Shown here: piece after piece, positions 53,390 through 63,197 of the stretch
How the letters are laid out: each line of letters starts with the position of its first letter
Position numbering within the stretch: position 1 is the stretch's first letter
Origin: Pseudoalteromonas arctica
GTDB taxonomy: Bacteria; Pseudomonadota; Gammaproteobacteria; Enterobacterales; Alteromonadaceae
Reading direction: 5' to 3'
Assembly: GCF_012927645.1 (NCBI RefSeq)
Contig: NZ_JABBMT010000008.1
Span: 86,241-150,240 of the forward strand
DNA length: 64,000 bases
Notes under the pieces: model-generated
What the model saw: the letters and a program-made list of their open reading frames with translations, nothing else
Databases searched by the model: none
What the model was told of the DNA's origin: nothing
Position numbers and translations under genes: made by a program

Positions 53390-53999
53390 TAATTTTAAGT
53401 CTGTGTTGCATGGTTTTGAGCATATTAAGCGGTTTTGGGACTCAGACCAACGGCAAGTTATTGCTAAAGTATTGCCCGGTGAATTTTACGTATCAAAAAA
53501 CGATGAGGTGATTTCCACTGTGCTAGGATCATGTATTGCTGCTTGCATTTATGATGACAAGCTTGGTGTGGGTGGTATGAACCACTTTATGTTGCCGATT
53601 GAAAAAGGCGCGGAGCCAACTAGGGCGCATAACTTAAATTGTCGTTATGGTAACTGGGCGATGGAATTTTTAATTAATGAAGTACTTAAAAATGGCGCCT
53701 CTAGGCAAAATCTAAAAATAAAACTGTTTGGCGGCGGTAAAATTATTCGCTCGATGACAGATATTGGCCTTGGTAATATTCGTTTTGCTTACTCTTATGT
53801 GCAAGAAGAAGGGCTAGAACTCGTGTCTCATGATGTGGGGGGACCCTGGCCGCGCAAGGTCAATTTTAACCCTCAAACAGGCAATGCACAGGTTAAAAAA
53901 TTGCGTGACATGCACACAGATGAGATTGAACAGCGTGAAGTCCGTTATTTACATGATATCGAAGAACAAGATTCAAAAACCGATATTGAGTTATTTTAA
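53382..53999 (+). CDS. cheD: Chemoreceptor glutamine deamidase CheD
   Basis: A 205-residue CheD, which deamidates receptor glutamines and can bind CheC-type phosphatases. The catalytic region TVLGSCIAACIYD holds the cysteine; GGMNHFMLP holds the histidine; KIKLFGGGKII is also conserved. Its start overlaps the cheR 3' end. Confidence 0.95.
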   Translation: MDDNFKSVLHGFEHIKRFWDSDQRQVIAKVLPGEFYVSKNDEVISTVLGSCIAACIYDDKLGVGGMNHFMLPIEKGAEPTRAHNLNCRYGNWAMEFLINEVLKNGASRQNLKIKLFGGGKIIRSMTDIGLGNIRFAYSYVQEEGLELVSHDVGGPWPRKVNFNPQTGNAQVKKLRDMHTDEIEQREVRYLHDIEEQDSKTDIELF

Positions 54000-54009
54000 G
54001 GGGTAAAAA

Positions 54010-55041
54010 ATGGTTAAGGTGTTAGTGATTGATGACTCGCCATTGATAAGGCGAGTATTGACGGAGGTACTACACCAAGCTGATGATATTCAGGTCGTAG
54101 GGTGTGCCGAAGACCCTTATCAAGCACGAGAAATGATTAAACAGCTTAATCCCGATGTGCTGACTTTAGATATTGAAATGCCGAAAATGGATGGCATTAG
54201 TTTTTTGAAAAACCTAATGCGTCTACGACCTATGCCTGTGGTAATGATATCAACGCTCACCCAAAAAGGTTCACCGATGACTTTGGAGGCACTGGAATTA
54301 GGCGCTGTTGATTTTATAGCTAAGCCGACAGTCAATGTATCCGCGCAATTAAGCCAGTACGCTAAATTAGTGCAGCAAAAGGTGCGTACGGCAGCCGCAG
54401 CACGAATACGGCCTTTTAGATTAAGCCACGTCCAATCTATCGCAACGTCAAGTAATGCACAGTTTAGTATTAATAAGGTTTTGGCGATTGGTGCTTCAAC
54501 AGGAGGAACAGAGGCGATTAAAGAGCTGTTAATAAGAATGCCAGAAAACTGCCCTCCGATCGTTATCACACAGCATATTCCACCTGTATTTAGTAGTTCA
54601 TTTGCTTTGCGCATGGATAGAACATGCACTATCAATGTCAAAGAGGCGCAACAAGGCGATAAGTTAAAAGCTGGTTGGGCGTTTATCGCCCCAGGTGGTC
54701 AACATTTAAGTGTTATACAGCAAGGAGGCAGCTTATATTGTCAGCTTGATGAGAGCGAGCCGGTTAACCGTCATCGTCCTGCGGTTGATGTATTGTTTAA
54801 CTCGCTAGTTAAAGTGTGCCCAAAAAATACCATCGCAGCTTTATTAACGGGTATGGGGAACGATGGTGCGCAAGGTTTACTGGCGCTAAAACAGCATGGT
54901 GCTTATACCGTAGCGCAAGATGAACTATCGTCAGTGGTATGGGGCATGCCTAAAGCGGCCGTAGAGCTCGGAGCAGCTTTAGCGGTGGTCTCGCTTGATA
55001 AAGTGACGCAGCATCTACTAAACCAAGCAATGAAAAAGTAG
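54010..55041 (+). CDS. cheB: Chemotaxis methylesterase/response regulator CheB
   Basis: A 343-residue CheB with an N-terminal receiver (Asp54 in LTLDIEMPKMDG) and a C-terminal methylesterase with Ser in IGASTGGTEAIKELL, His in ITQHIPPVFS and Asp in LTGMGNDGAQGL. It demethylates and deamidates the receptor, giving adaptation. Last gene of the operon; a convergent deacetylase gene follows five bases later. Confidence 0.97.
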   Translation: MVKVLVIDDSPLIRRVLTEVLHQADDIQVVGCAEDPYQAREMIKQLNPDVLTLDIEMPKMDGISFLKNLMRLRPMPVVMISTLTQKGSPMTLEALELGAVDFIAKPTVNVSAQLSQYAKLVQQKVRTAAAARIRPFRLSHVQSIATSSNAQFSINKVLAIGASTGGTEAIKELLIRMPENCPPIVITQHIPPVFSSSFALRMDRTCTINVKEAQQGDKLKAGWAFIAPGGQHLSVIQQGGSLYCQLDESEPVNRHRPAVDVLFNSLVKVCPKNTIAALLTGMGNDGAQGLLALKQHGAYTVAQDELSSVVWGMPKAAVELGAALAVVSLDKVTQHLLNQAMKK

Positions 55042-55046
55042 TCAGC

Positions 55047-56084
55047 TTATAGACTTGGGCTGATTACCCATGGTTGTGAAAACCAATAATAGCTATTTTT
55101 ATGTTTGATTGAAGGCGCAGTACAGTTAAAGCGAGAGCGTCCTAGAGCTAAAGGTTTGGGGGAATTAATAACTACAGTATCAGCTGCTGACCACTTTAGT
55201 TTCGCCTGACCTATGCCCGATACATAACAAGCCAGCTGACTTTTATGAAAGTCTCCCATATTAAATTTAATGCTGATCTGAGGTGGATTTTGGCAGGTTA
55301 CGCTATCAATGTAAGTAAGCTCTTGGATTGAAAATGCGCGAGAGTTAAGTTTGGTCACTAGCGTATCAAGCTTGCTATAAAACCCAGAAGCTGGAAAGCG
55401 TGGTAAACGGCTAAAGTCAGAGTTTTTGTTGATGGCACCAGAGTGTTGGCCAATACCAATAAAGCCTAACTCTTTCACTAAACTTTGTAATTGGTTATTA
55501 AACTCGCCATATGGATATGCTAAGTATTTATAGTCATGGCCAACTTCTTCTTTGATCCGTTGCTGTGATGACAAAATATCTTGCTTAATACGCGCCTGCC
55601 ATTGTTGGGTTGTTTCATCGGCTAATTTACGGTGTAGGTAATTATGTTGTGCGCTGTGATTGCTGATCAGAGCCCCTTTTTTGGCAAGTTCTCTGAGTTT
55701 ATCCCAGCCCATTACATAGCCTTTACCTTCATCAATCAATTTTGGATTAACGAAAATAGTATAGGGGTAAGCAAACTTTTCTAATATCGGCGCTGCTTGT
55801 TCATAATTATTGTTGTAACCATCATCAAAGGTAATAGCGACGGTTTTATCTGGTAAACTTTGGCCTTGTTGTAAAGCAGATAGTAATTCATTTAGTGGCA
55901 CTACGTTAAAGTCATGCTGTTTTAGATAGTTTAAATGCTCAGCGAAGGTTTCTGCACTGACACTAGTGACTGCAGGCAGGGTCTCACTGACATGGTGATA
56001 CTGTAAAATAACTGCGCTGTGAGCAGGTAAAGATAGATAAAAGAGGATCGATAGCAGACTGTGAAAAAATTTATTAATCGTCAT
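55047..56084 (-). CDS. Secreted polysaccharide deacetylase
   Basis: A 345-residue NodB-type deacetylase (start could also be ATG 56096). A signal peptide (FFHSLLSILFYLSLPAHSA) precedes the NodB domain: VAITFDDGYNNN with catalytic and metal aspartates, ISNHSAQHNYLH with the metal histidines, and YLAYPYGEFN. A C-terminal segment of about 110 residues (from TLVTKLNSRAF...) with several cysteines has no recognised family. It may act on a surface or exported N-acetylated polysaccharide. Its 5' end overlaps that of the divergent MATE gene. Confidence 0.88.
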   Translation of the reverse strand: MTINKFFHSLLSILFYLSLPAHSAVILQYHHVSETLPAVTSVSAETFAEHLNYLKQHDFNVVPLNELLSALQQGQSLPDKTVAITFDDGYNNNYEQAAPILEKFAYPYTIFVNPKLIDEGKGYVMGWDKLRELAKKGALISNHSAQHNYLHRKLADETTQQWQARIKQDILSSQQRIKEEVGHDYKYLAYPYGEFNNQLQSLVKELGFIGIGQHSGAINKNSDFSRLPRFPASGFYSKLDTLVTKLNSRAFSIQELTYIDSVTCQNPPQISIKFNMGDFHKSQLACYVSGIGQAKLKWSAADTVVINSPKPLALGRSRFNCTAPSIKHKNSYYWFSQPWVISPSL

Positions 56085-57395
56085 AAAGCACACCATAAAA
56101 GCTTGCTGTTGTTAGCAGGTCCAATGATATTATCAAATATAACCGTACCACTGTTAGGAATAGTTGATACTGCAGTAATAGGGCATCTTGGCAGTGCTCA
56201 TTTTCTTGCTGGAATTGCCTTGGGTGCCACGGTGATTTCATTGCTATTTTGGTTGGCGGGCTTTTTACGTATGAGTACCACAGGGCTGGTTGCGCAAGCT
56301 TATGGCGAGAAAGATTATCTTCAATTAGCCGGATTATTAAAGCGCAGTTTAGTATTTGCGCTTATTGTGGCATTTTCTTTAATTGCTTTATCGCCAGTTA
56401 TTAAAAATGCCATCGCTTACCTTTCTGGTTCCAGCGTGCAGGTTCTCGCACAAGCTTATAGTTATTTTGAAATTCGTATTTTTAGTGCACCAGCGGCATT
56501 ATGTAACTTGGTATTATTAGCGTGGATGTTAGGGGTTCATTACGGTAAAGGGCCTTTTTATTTATTACTAGTTACTAATATCACTAACATTGTTTTAGAT
56601 ATTTATTTTGTTGTGTACTTAGATTGGCAAGTCGCTGGAGCAGCTTGGGCATCGTTGATTGCCGATTATAGCGCGCTATTATTTGCGTTATTCTTAGTGT
56701 TTAGGTTGGCGAAAAAAATGGCTGTACCGCTATTTTTAGGTGGGTGGTTTAGCCGAGATAAAATGTGGACGTTATTAAGCCTGAACCGTGATATTTTTAT
56801 TCGCTCCTTAATATTACAACTGTGTTTTAGCTTTATGACTTTCTATGGTGCACGCATTGGCGAGGTAACGCTTGCGGTAAATGCTGTATTACTGAACTTT
56901 TTAATGCTAGTGAGCTTTGCTCTTGATGGTATTGCTTATGCGAGTGAAGCAAAAGTTGGCCAAGCAAAAGGTCAACATAGCGTACGGCGTATAAACTTAT
57001 GGGTAAAAATAAGTGTATTTTGGGGAATGCTATTTGCTGTTTGTTATAGCGTATTTTTTGCGTTGTTTGGTTCGCAAATAATTACCTTGTTAACAGATAT
57101 TCCTGAAGTCATTAAAGCCGCCAATGAATACTTACCATGGTTGATTTTTATGCCATTAGCGGCAATGAGTTGCTTTTTGTTTGATGGTATTTTTGTTGGT
57201 CTAACCAGAGCGCAAGATATGCGAAATACCATGCTAATTTCAGCATTAGTTGGATTCTTTGGCGTGTTTTGGCTGTTTAATACTTGGCAAAACCACGGCT
57301 TATGGTTAGCAATGAGCAGCTTTATGCTATTGCGTGGCGTTACATTGATCGTGCGTTATAAGCAGTTGCAAACAGCGCAGCAGTTACTGAATTAA
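56061..57395 (+). CDS. dinF: MATE family efflux transporter, DinF type
   Basis: A 444-residue 12-helix MATE transporter of the DinF branch. LLLLAGPMILSNITVPLLGIVDTAVIGHLG is the DinF N-terminal signature and the second half begins around SLNRDIFIRSLILQLCF. It exports organic cations or bile-salt-like compounds against H+ or Na+. The start is a GTG (56061), and its first 24-36 bases overlap the start of the divergent deacetylase gene. No LexA box is seen, unlike classical dinF beside lexA. Confidence 0.9.
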   Translation: MKKFINRHKAHHKSLLLLAGPMILSNITVPLLGIVDTAVIGHLGSAHFLAGIALGATVISLLFWLAGFLRMSTTGLVAQAYGEKDYLQLAGLLKRSLVFALIVAFSLIALSPVIKNAIAYLSGSSVQVLAQAYSYFEIRIFSAPAALCNLVLLAWMLGVHYGKGPFYLLLVTNITNIVLDIYFVVYLDWQVAGAAWASLIADYSALLFALFLVFRLAKKMAVPLFLGGWFSRDKMWTLLSLNRDIFIRSLILQLCFSFMTFYGARIGEVTLAVNAVLLNFLMLVSFALDGIAYASEAKVGQAKGQHSVRRINLWVKISVFWGMLFAVCYSVFFALFGSQIITLLTDIPEVIKAANEYLPWLIFMPLAAMSCFLFDGIFVGLTRAQDMRNTMLISALVGFFGVFWLFNTWQNHGLWLAMSSFMLLRGVTLIVRYKQLQTAQQLLN

Positions 57396-57510
57396 TAGAA
57401 ATAGCAATAAATCTAAGTTAACTTAAAACTTTGGGTTTATTGTGCTAAAACGGCGTCGTTAAGCACTGTTTATTTTAACTTCGATTTGCATCTTGGGATG
57501 GTTTGGATAT

Positions 57511-58125
57511 ATGACTGAACTTTATCATTGGTTTGATTTAATTGGCATTGCGGTATTTGCTATGTCAGGCACTTTAATTGCCTATGATAAAAAAATGGAT
57601 GGCTTTGGGGTCGTGGTACTGGCAACAGTTACTGCGATAGGTGGTGGAACAATCCGAGATTTAATTTTGGATGTTCCAATATTTTGGTTACACGACCAAA
57701 GTTATTTTATCGCGATATTTGCTTCTGTGTTTGTTACCACGCGATTGATCAATAAGCAAAAATCAATTCCGCTCTACCATTTACAAGTTGCAGATGCGTT
57801 CGGTTTAGCATTTTTTGCTGTAATGGGCGCACAAAAAGCACTGCTTGCAGGGATGCCGGCAACAACCGCCATTATTATGGGGGTGATCACAGGTTGCTTT
57901 GGTGGCGTTACCCGTGATGTACTTGCTGGTAATATTCCTATGCTCTTAAAAGGTGAGTTGTATGCCATTACCTGTATTGCTGGTGGTATAGTTTACACTC
58001 AAGGTATTGCTTTTAACGTGGCAACAGAAATGGCGATGATTTTAGCAATGCTAACCACCTTGTTATTACGTCTTGCCGCAATGAAATGGCAACTAACACT
58101 ACATATTTTTAAATATCCTGACTAG
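57511..58125 (+). CDS. TRIC/UPF0126 membrane channel (YadS-like)
   Basis: A 204-residue, seven-helix membrane protein of the UPF0126/TRIC family, with the paired glycine motifs ATVTAIGGGTIRDLIL and GVITGCFGGVTRDVLAG in its two repeats. Prokaryotic TRIC proteins form trimeric potassium-selective channels. Taking ATG 57511 (the frame opens at TTG 57493) gives the normal size. Confidence 0.92.
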   Translation: MTELYHWFDLIGIAVFAMSGTLIAYDKKMDGFGVVVLATVTAIGGGTIRDLILDVPIFWLHDQSYFIAIFASVFVTTRLINKQKSIPLYHLQVADAFGLAFFAVMGAQKALLAGMPATTAIIMGVITGCFGGVTRDVLAGNIPMLLKGELYAITCIAGGIVYTQGIAFNVATEMAMILAMLTTLLLRLAAMKWQLTLHIFKYPD

Positions 58126-58158
58126 ACTATAAAGAACAGAACGTTACAGGGACAAAGG

Positions 58159-59673
58159 ATGTCATTAGCTCGGATCTATTCTCGTGCCCAAGTGGGCATT
58201 CAAGCACCTGAAGTGATCGTTGAGGTGCATCTAGGTAATGGTTTACCAGCATTTCATATTGTCGGTTTACCCGAAGCCTCAGTAAAAGAAGCCAAAGATC
58301 GTGTGCGCAGCGCATTAGAAAACTCTAAGTTTGGTTTTCCAGATCAACGCATTACAGTCAATTTAGCGCCTGCTGATTTACCCAAAGAAGGGGGGCGTTT
58401 TGATTTAGCGATTGCGGTAGGTATTCTCATCGCTTCAGAGCAAATTGTTTGCACTGATATTGAACGCTATGAATTTTATGGTGAGCTGGCATTGAATGGC
58501 GAAGTGCGTGGTGTAAATGCAATACTCCCGTCGGTTTTAGCAGCTAAAGCACAAGGGCGTTGTTGTTTTTTACCTTTAGTAAATGACAGTTTAGCGAGTT
58601 TAGTAAATGGCGTTGAGCGCAAAGCGGTCTCTTCTATCCAAGAAGTATGGAGTGATTTACTCAATCAGCAGCCTTTACCGCTTAATATTAGCTACCCAGA
58701 GCAGCAACATAGCGGTGTTGAATTTTTAATTGATTTGAGTGATGTAAAAGGCCAGCCCGGCGCGAAAAGAGTGTTAGAAATCGCTGCGGCGGGTGGTCAT
58801 AATTTACTTTTTTTGGGGCCGCCTGGTACGGGTAAGTCAATGCTTGCTCAGCGTATGCCGACTATTATGCCGGGCATGTCCGATGATGAGGCACTTTCCA
58901 CCGCAGCGTTGTATTCAATTATTGGCCAAAGTGTCGATCTAACTAATTGGCGCAAGCGACCATTTCGTAATCCTCATCACACTTGCTCTGCAGTGGCACT
59001 AGTCGGAGGCTCTTCAAATCCAAAACCTGGGGAGATTTCACTGGCGCATAACGGTGTTTTGTTTCTTGACGAACTCCCCGAGTTTGAACGTAAGGTGCTT
59101 GATTCACTGCGTGAGCCAATGGAGACTGGCACAGTAACAATTTCAAGAGCAGCAAGGCAAATGGAGTTTCCGGCACAGTTTCAACTGATTGCTGCTTTAA
59201 ATCCAAGCCCTACAGGGTGTCATAATGATAAGCGCGCGACTCCAGATCAAGTTATGCGTTATTTATCGCGAGTGTCAGGACCATTTATTGATCGGATTGA
59301 TTTACAAATAGAGCTACCACGTTTAAACAGTGCGCAATTGCAAAGCACTCAAGAAGAACAAAGTAGTGCGACTGTACGCGCACGGGTTGAGGCGGCATAT
59401 AACCTGCAATTACGTCGCCAAGGTAAAGTCAATGCGCGACTTAATAATAAAGAAATGAGTATACATTGCGCGCTTGCAGCGCCAGAGTTACAGTTTTTAG
59501 CTAAAGCTAGCGAGAAGTTGTCGTTATCGCCTCGCTCTTATCACCGAGTTATTAAAGTTGCGCGGACGATCAGTGATTTAAAAGGGCAAACAAATATTAC
59601 CCTGAGCGAGCTAAAAGAAGCGTTGAATTATCGGGCGTTTGAACGTTTGTTATCACAATTAACCCAGTACTAG
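58159..59673 (+). CDS. comM: ComM/YifB family Mg-chelatase-like ATPase (branch-migration helicase)
   Basis: A 504-residue AAA+ protein. N-terminal Lon-like fold (residues 1-190), Walker A GPPGTGKS at 220-227, Walker B VLFLDELPEF, and an arginine-finger region in SRVSGPFIDRIDLQ. ComM is a hexameric helicase that helps branch migration in natural transformation; in non-competent bacteria it is called YifB. Start ATG follows AAAGG. Confidence 0.95.
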   Translation: MSLARIYSRAQVGIQAPEVIVEVHLGNGLPAFHIVGLPEASVKEAKDRVRSALENSKFGFPDQRITVNLAPADLPKEGGRFDLAIAVGILIASEQIVCTDIERYEFYGELALNGEVRGVNAILPSVLAAKAQGRCCFLPLVNDSLASLVNGVERKAVSSIQEVWSDLLNQQPLPLNISYPEQQHSGVEFLIDLSDVKGQPGAKRVLEIAAAGGHNLLFLGPPGTGKSMLAQRMPTIMPGMSDDEALSTAALYSIIGQSVDLTNWRKRPFRNPHHTCSAVALVGGSSNPKPGEISLAHNGVLFLDELPEFERKVLDSLREPMETGTVTISRAARQMEFPAQFQLIAALNPSPTGCHNDKRATPDQVMRYLSRVSGPFIDRIDLQIELPRLNSAQLQSTQEEQSSATVRARVEAAYNLQLRRQGKVNARLNNKEMSIHCALAAPELQFLAKASEKLSLSPRSYHRVIKVARTISDLKGQTNITLSELKEALNYRAFERLLSQLTQY

Positions 59674-59686
59674 TGGGTAGAGAGCA

Positions 59687-60394
59687 TTAAATTGACAGCA
59701 TGTAGCCTTTACCACGTACGGTCACAATGCGCTTTTGGTCTTTTTCATCGCTCAGTTTCTTACGTAAGCGGCCAATTAAAACATCAACAGTTCTGTCATT
59801 TGGACTCCAATCAGGTTGGCCAATTTCTTCTGATATTTTTTCGCGAGAGGTGGCTTTTCCTGCATTTGAGATCAGACAAATTAACACTTTGTGTTCCGCT
59901 TCAGTGAGCCTTGATTCAATGCCATTAGCAGTGATTAAAGTACGGTTGTCTGGATGCAGTTTGAAGTCAGCATATTCAATAAACTCTTCGCTTTCATCGC
60001 TACTGTTATTATTGCTTTTTAAGCGTTTATGAAGTGCTCTTATACGTAGTTCAAGCTCTAATAAATCAACCGGTTTGCAAATGTAGTCATCAGCGCCTTG
60101 AGCAAGCCCTGCAATACGATCGGCTTGAGAATCACGGCTTGAGAGCATGATCACACCAATGTCTGTGAGAGTATTGAGTTCTTTTGCTAAATGTAAGCCA
60201 TCACGTTTAGGTAATACTATGTCAATAATAGCTAATGATATGGCATCATAATTTTTAGCGCGAGATTGCACTATAGCTAAGGCATCGGCGCCCGTTGCAT
60301 CATTCTCAATGCAAAATTCAGTCTCTGCAAAATGGTTGGTTATGCGTTTAACTAATAGTTCGTCATCTTCAACCAATAAAACATGAATAGTCAT
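59687..60394 (-). CDS. OmpR-family response regulator, orphan
   Basis: A 235-residue regulator with a receiver (Asp10-Asp11, phospho-acceptor Asp58 in IIDIVLPKRDG, Lys in YICKPVDLLEL) and a C-terminal winged helix (LTEAEHKVLICLISNAGKATSREKISEEIG, DRTVDVLIGRLRKKL, IVTVRGKGYML). No histidine kinase gene is next to it. Its partner and targets are not known. Confidence 0.92.
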   Translation of the reverse strand: MTIHVLLVEDDELLVKRITNHFAETEFCIENDATGADALAIVQSRAKNYDAISLAIIDIVLPKRDGLHLAKELNTLTDIGVIMLSSRDSQADRIAGLAQGADDYICKPVDLLELELRIRALHKRLKSNNNSSDESEEFIEYADFKLHPDNRTLITANGIESRLTEAEHKVLICLISNAGKATSREKISEEIGQPDWSPNDRTVDVLIGRLRKKLSDEKDQKRIVTVRGKGYMLSI

Positions 60395-60502
60395 AGTATC
60401 TTAATTACTTTTAATGATGCCGCTATGTTATCACTCATTCGCAAAAGGAGAGAAGGGGGATTTTTAGTATTTATGCTCTATTTAGACGATTATTTGATAA
60501 TT

Positions 60503-60537
60503 AACAATAGGTAAACCTAGCTTATTTACCTATTGTT
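60503..60537 (-). terminator. Hairpin after the S9 peptidase gene
   Basis: AACAATAGGTAAA and TTTACCTATTGTT form a perfect 13-base-pair stem with a nine-base loop. No long T run follows on the minus strand, so termination is likely but not certain. Confidence 0.55.
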
Positions 60538-60547
60538 TGTTGTAAAA

Positions 60548-63043
60548 CTACTTTTCAGGGTATAAGTACTGCCACCACTGCGGTTGCTCTTTTAAATGCT
60601 TATCGAAGTAGGCAAGTATAGTATCCCACCAGTTAAAGCGTTGATCGCGAGCAAAAATTTGATGGTTTGCTCCTTTGTATTCAATAAGCTCAACATCTTT
60701 GCCGAGTAATTTCAGCGCGGTGTACATAGTGTGGCTTTCGCCTACTGGAACATTAGTATCAGCATCACCATGTAATAGCAGTAGCGGTGTAGTCACTTTG
60801 TCTGCGTGGAAAACCGGACTATGTTGACTGTATAGTTCATTATTATTCCAAGGGTAGCTGTTTTTAGAAGCTTCACCAGAATATAAATAACCCCACCAAC
60901 CGTGACCCCAATATGAGGTAATATTAGAAATACCTGCGTGTGCGATTGAGGCACTAAACATATCTGTTTTAGTGGTTAGTAACATAGTCATAAAGCCGCC
61001 GTATGATGCACCTAAATTGCCTAAGCGATTTTTATCAATAAATGGATACTGTTTTAATAGCGCTTGGGTACCTTGCATAATATCGTCAGCAGTATATTGA
61101 CCCCACGCATTTACATGCTTAGCTGAAAACTGTTGGCCAAACCCTGTTGCGCCAGTCGGTTGCACTACATAGATCACATAGCCATGTTCTGCCCATAAAT
61201 TGAAAGGATAACGGCCAGTAAAGCCACGAGTAACCGGTGAGGTGCCGCCATAGTAATATACTAATGCTGGGTATTGTTTGCTCTTATCGAGATTACTTGG
61301 CAAGTAAACACGGCCTTTAATTTCAGTGCCTGCGGTATTAATAAAGTTAAACTCTTCTAAGCTGGCTATATTGGTATGTGCATACTCATGTGGTTGCGAA
61401 TCCCAAAGTGTTGTTGCTTTATTTTTGCTAATAGTTAGTTGTTTTAATTGTTGTGGAGATGATGCATTAGAGCCACTAACTAAAATAGCTGGGCTGCGGT
61501 TGTTTGAAAAACTGAATTGTTCAACTACATCAAAACCAGTGTTAAGTTTACTAAAGCGTTGTTTGCTTTTGTCGTACAGGTATAAAGCGATGGTATCTTG
61601 CTCAGTGACTTTAACGAGGGCATCGCCATTGGCGAGTACTTCAAGTTGACCAATAGCAGGGTCAAACTCACGGCTTAATGGCGCTGCATTTTTACCATTT
61701 TTGGTTAATAAATAAAGCTGCCCGTCGTAGTTATTTGCCAGCATATTCTCTGGCAAGTTCCTGCCCAAACCATCTTTAAAATCAGGACCCGCAGTGACAT
61801 AAATGTCATCACCTGTGTATTTAGCTTGGTTAAAGGTAGCAAACTGACCAATAACTGTGTTGCTCGCATTGGCAATATTCAGCTCAATTAATTCTGTAGT
61901 AGGGTGAGTTGCAGCTTGCATTGCTTCAGTACCGCGGCTGAGTAACACAGTACCGCGTTTACTATTAAAATCTTCAATGCTGTGGCTAAGTGGCCCTTGG
62001 CTTAGTGCTTTACTCAGGCCGGTGTTTATATCTAATAAATAAGCTTGAGAGATAGTGCGGGCGTATGACCAGCGATCTTGTAAGCCACGATAACGCTTAG
62101 TAAGGCTGCTATCTGTCGTTGGTGATTTTGACCAGCTGAAGATTAAGCTGTTGTTATCGAAATAAGCGAAGTTTCCAGCACCGTCAAGGTTTTCAGCGAT
62201 CACTTTTAGGTTAAGGGTTTTACGGTTTAGTTGCGTTAATTTTCCATCTAATACATACACTAAGTAATTGTTATCAGGGCTCCAAATAATGTTGCTAGGT
62301 TGGCTTGATTCAAAGCGGTAAATGGTTTGCTGATCATCATTTTTTAGTTCAGTAACAACATTCGCTTGGTTACCAGTGCTGTCTTGATAATGACGTTTAG
62401 CTACTAAATAATGCTTGCCATCAGGCGCCATTGATAGTGCGTTAACCGTGGTAGCATCAAACAATTGCTGGGCAGATAAACCATGTTGTTCTGCACTGCT
62501 AAAGGTTAACGTATCAATGTCAGTGTTAGGGCTGAAATCAACCTCAACATCGTGCCAATTAGCAACTTGTTCAGCAATAATCACTATTTGGTGATCGCCT
62601 TGCGGTAATGCCAGTTCATAGCTTTGTTTTGTGGCTGTTTGTTTTTCACCATTGATAAACAACTGCGCTTTTTCGATACCTTTAAGTGCTAATGTGCCTT
62701 GGCTAAAGCGCTCTGCATGTGTGGAAAATTTTAGTGCTTGTAAGCCACCTAGAGTTAACGCATTTACTTTATCTAAGTTTTGCCATGTTAATTTTTCGCC
62801 GAATACCGTGATGCTTGTTGTTGGTTTTTGAATGCTAGGTAAAAGGCTGTTAATAATTGCGTCTTGATGCTCAGTTTGGTATGGCTTTAATTGCATATCA
62901 GCGGCAATTGGGCCAATAAACTTAATATCTGCTTTATCTAATGGTGCTGCCACTAAAGCACTACTTAACGTGCTTACAGTTAACACCGCGAGTGTGGTTG
63001 TTAGGCGAGGTGCTTTACCGCGCCATAGTGAACTAAAATTCAT
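60548..63043 (-). CDS. S9 family prolyl oligopeptidase-like peptidase, secreted
   Basis: An 831-residue serine peptidase. A signal peptide (TTLAVLTVSTLSSALVAAP) is followed by a long beta-propeller-like part and the alpha/beta-hydrolase domain with the triad Ser (GNLGASYGGFMTML), Asp (HGDADTNVPVGES) and His (GANHQIF). It should cleave peptides in the periplasm or outside the cell, as do dipeptidyl-peptidase/acylaminoacyl-peptidase relatives common in marine heterotrophs. Extra N-terminal length (about 150 residues) is unassigned. Confidence 0.92.
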   Translation of the reverse strand: MNFSSLWRGKAPRLTTTLAVLTVSTLSSALVAAPLDKADIKFIGPIAADMQLKPYQTEHQDAIINSLLPSIQKPTTSITVFGEKLTWQNLDKVNALTLGGLQALKFSTHAERFSQGTLALKGIEKAQLFINGEKQTATKQSYELALPQGDHQIVIIAEQVANWHDVEVDFSPNTDIDTLTFSSAEQHGLSAQQLFDATTVNALSMAPDGKHYLVAKRHYQDSTGNQANVVTELKNDDQQTIYRFESSQPSNIIWSPDNNYLVYVLDGKLTQLNRKTLNLKVIAENLDGAGNFAYFDNNSLIFSWSKSPTTDSSLTKRYRGLQDRWSYARTISQAYLLDINTGLSKALSQGPLSHSIEDFNSKRGTVLLSRGTEAMQAATHPTTELIELNIANASNTVIGQFATFNQAKYTGDDIYVTAGPDFKDGLGRNLPENMLANNYDGQLYLLTKNGKNAAPLSREFDPAIGQLEVLANGDALVKVTEQDTIALYLYDKSKQRFSKLNTGFDVVEQFSFSNNRSPAILVSGSNASSPQQLKQLTISKNKATTLWDSQPHEYAHTNIASLEEFNFINTAGTEIKGRVYLPSNLDKSKQYPALVYYYGGTSPVTRGFTGRYPFNLWAEHGYVIYVVQPTGATGFGQQFSAKHVNAWGQYTADDIMQGTQALLKQYPFIDKNRLGNLGASYGGFMTMLLTTKTDMFSASIAHAGISNITSYWGHGWWGYLYSGEASKNSYPWNNNELYSQHSPVFHADKVTTPLLLLHGDADTNVPVGESHTMYTALKLLGKDVELIEYKGANHQIFARDQRFNWWDTILAYFDKHLKEQPQWWQYLYPEK

Positions 63044-63197
63044 TATTGAGCCTGATGTAGGGAATTTAATTTAATATAGCATGTGGTTGTGGTGCCAAAA
63101 AGTGCTCTGCGATGGATTTTGTTACTATGTAGAAGTACATGTAAACCTGCTTAGTTGTAATTTTTTAATGTGCGATGCTATTAATTTAATCTTGTGT

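Noticed and set aside
54120..54641. 173-residue minus-strand ORF inside cheB
   Set aside because: It is the antisense of the receiver and methylesterase coding region, with no independent features.
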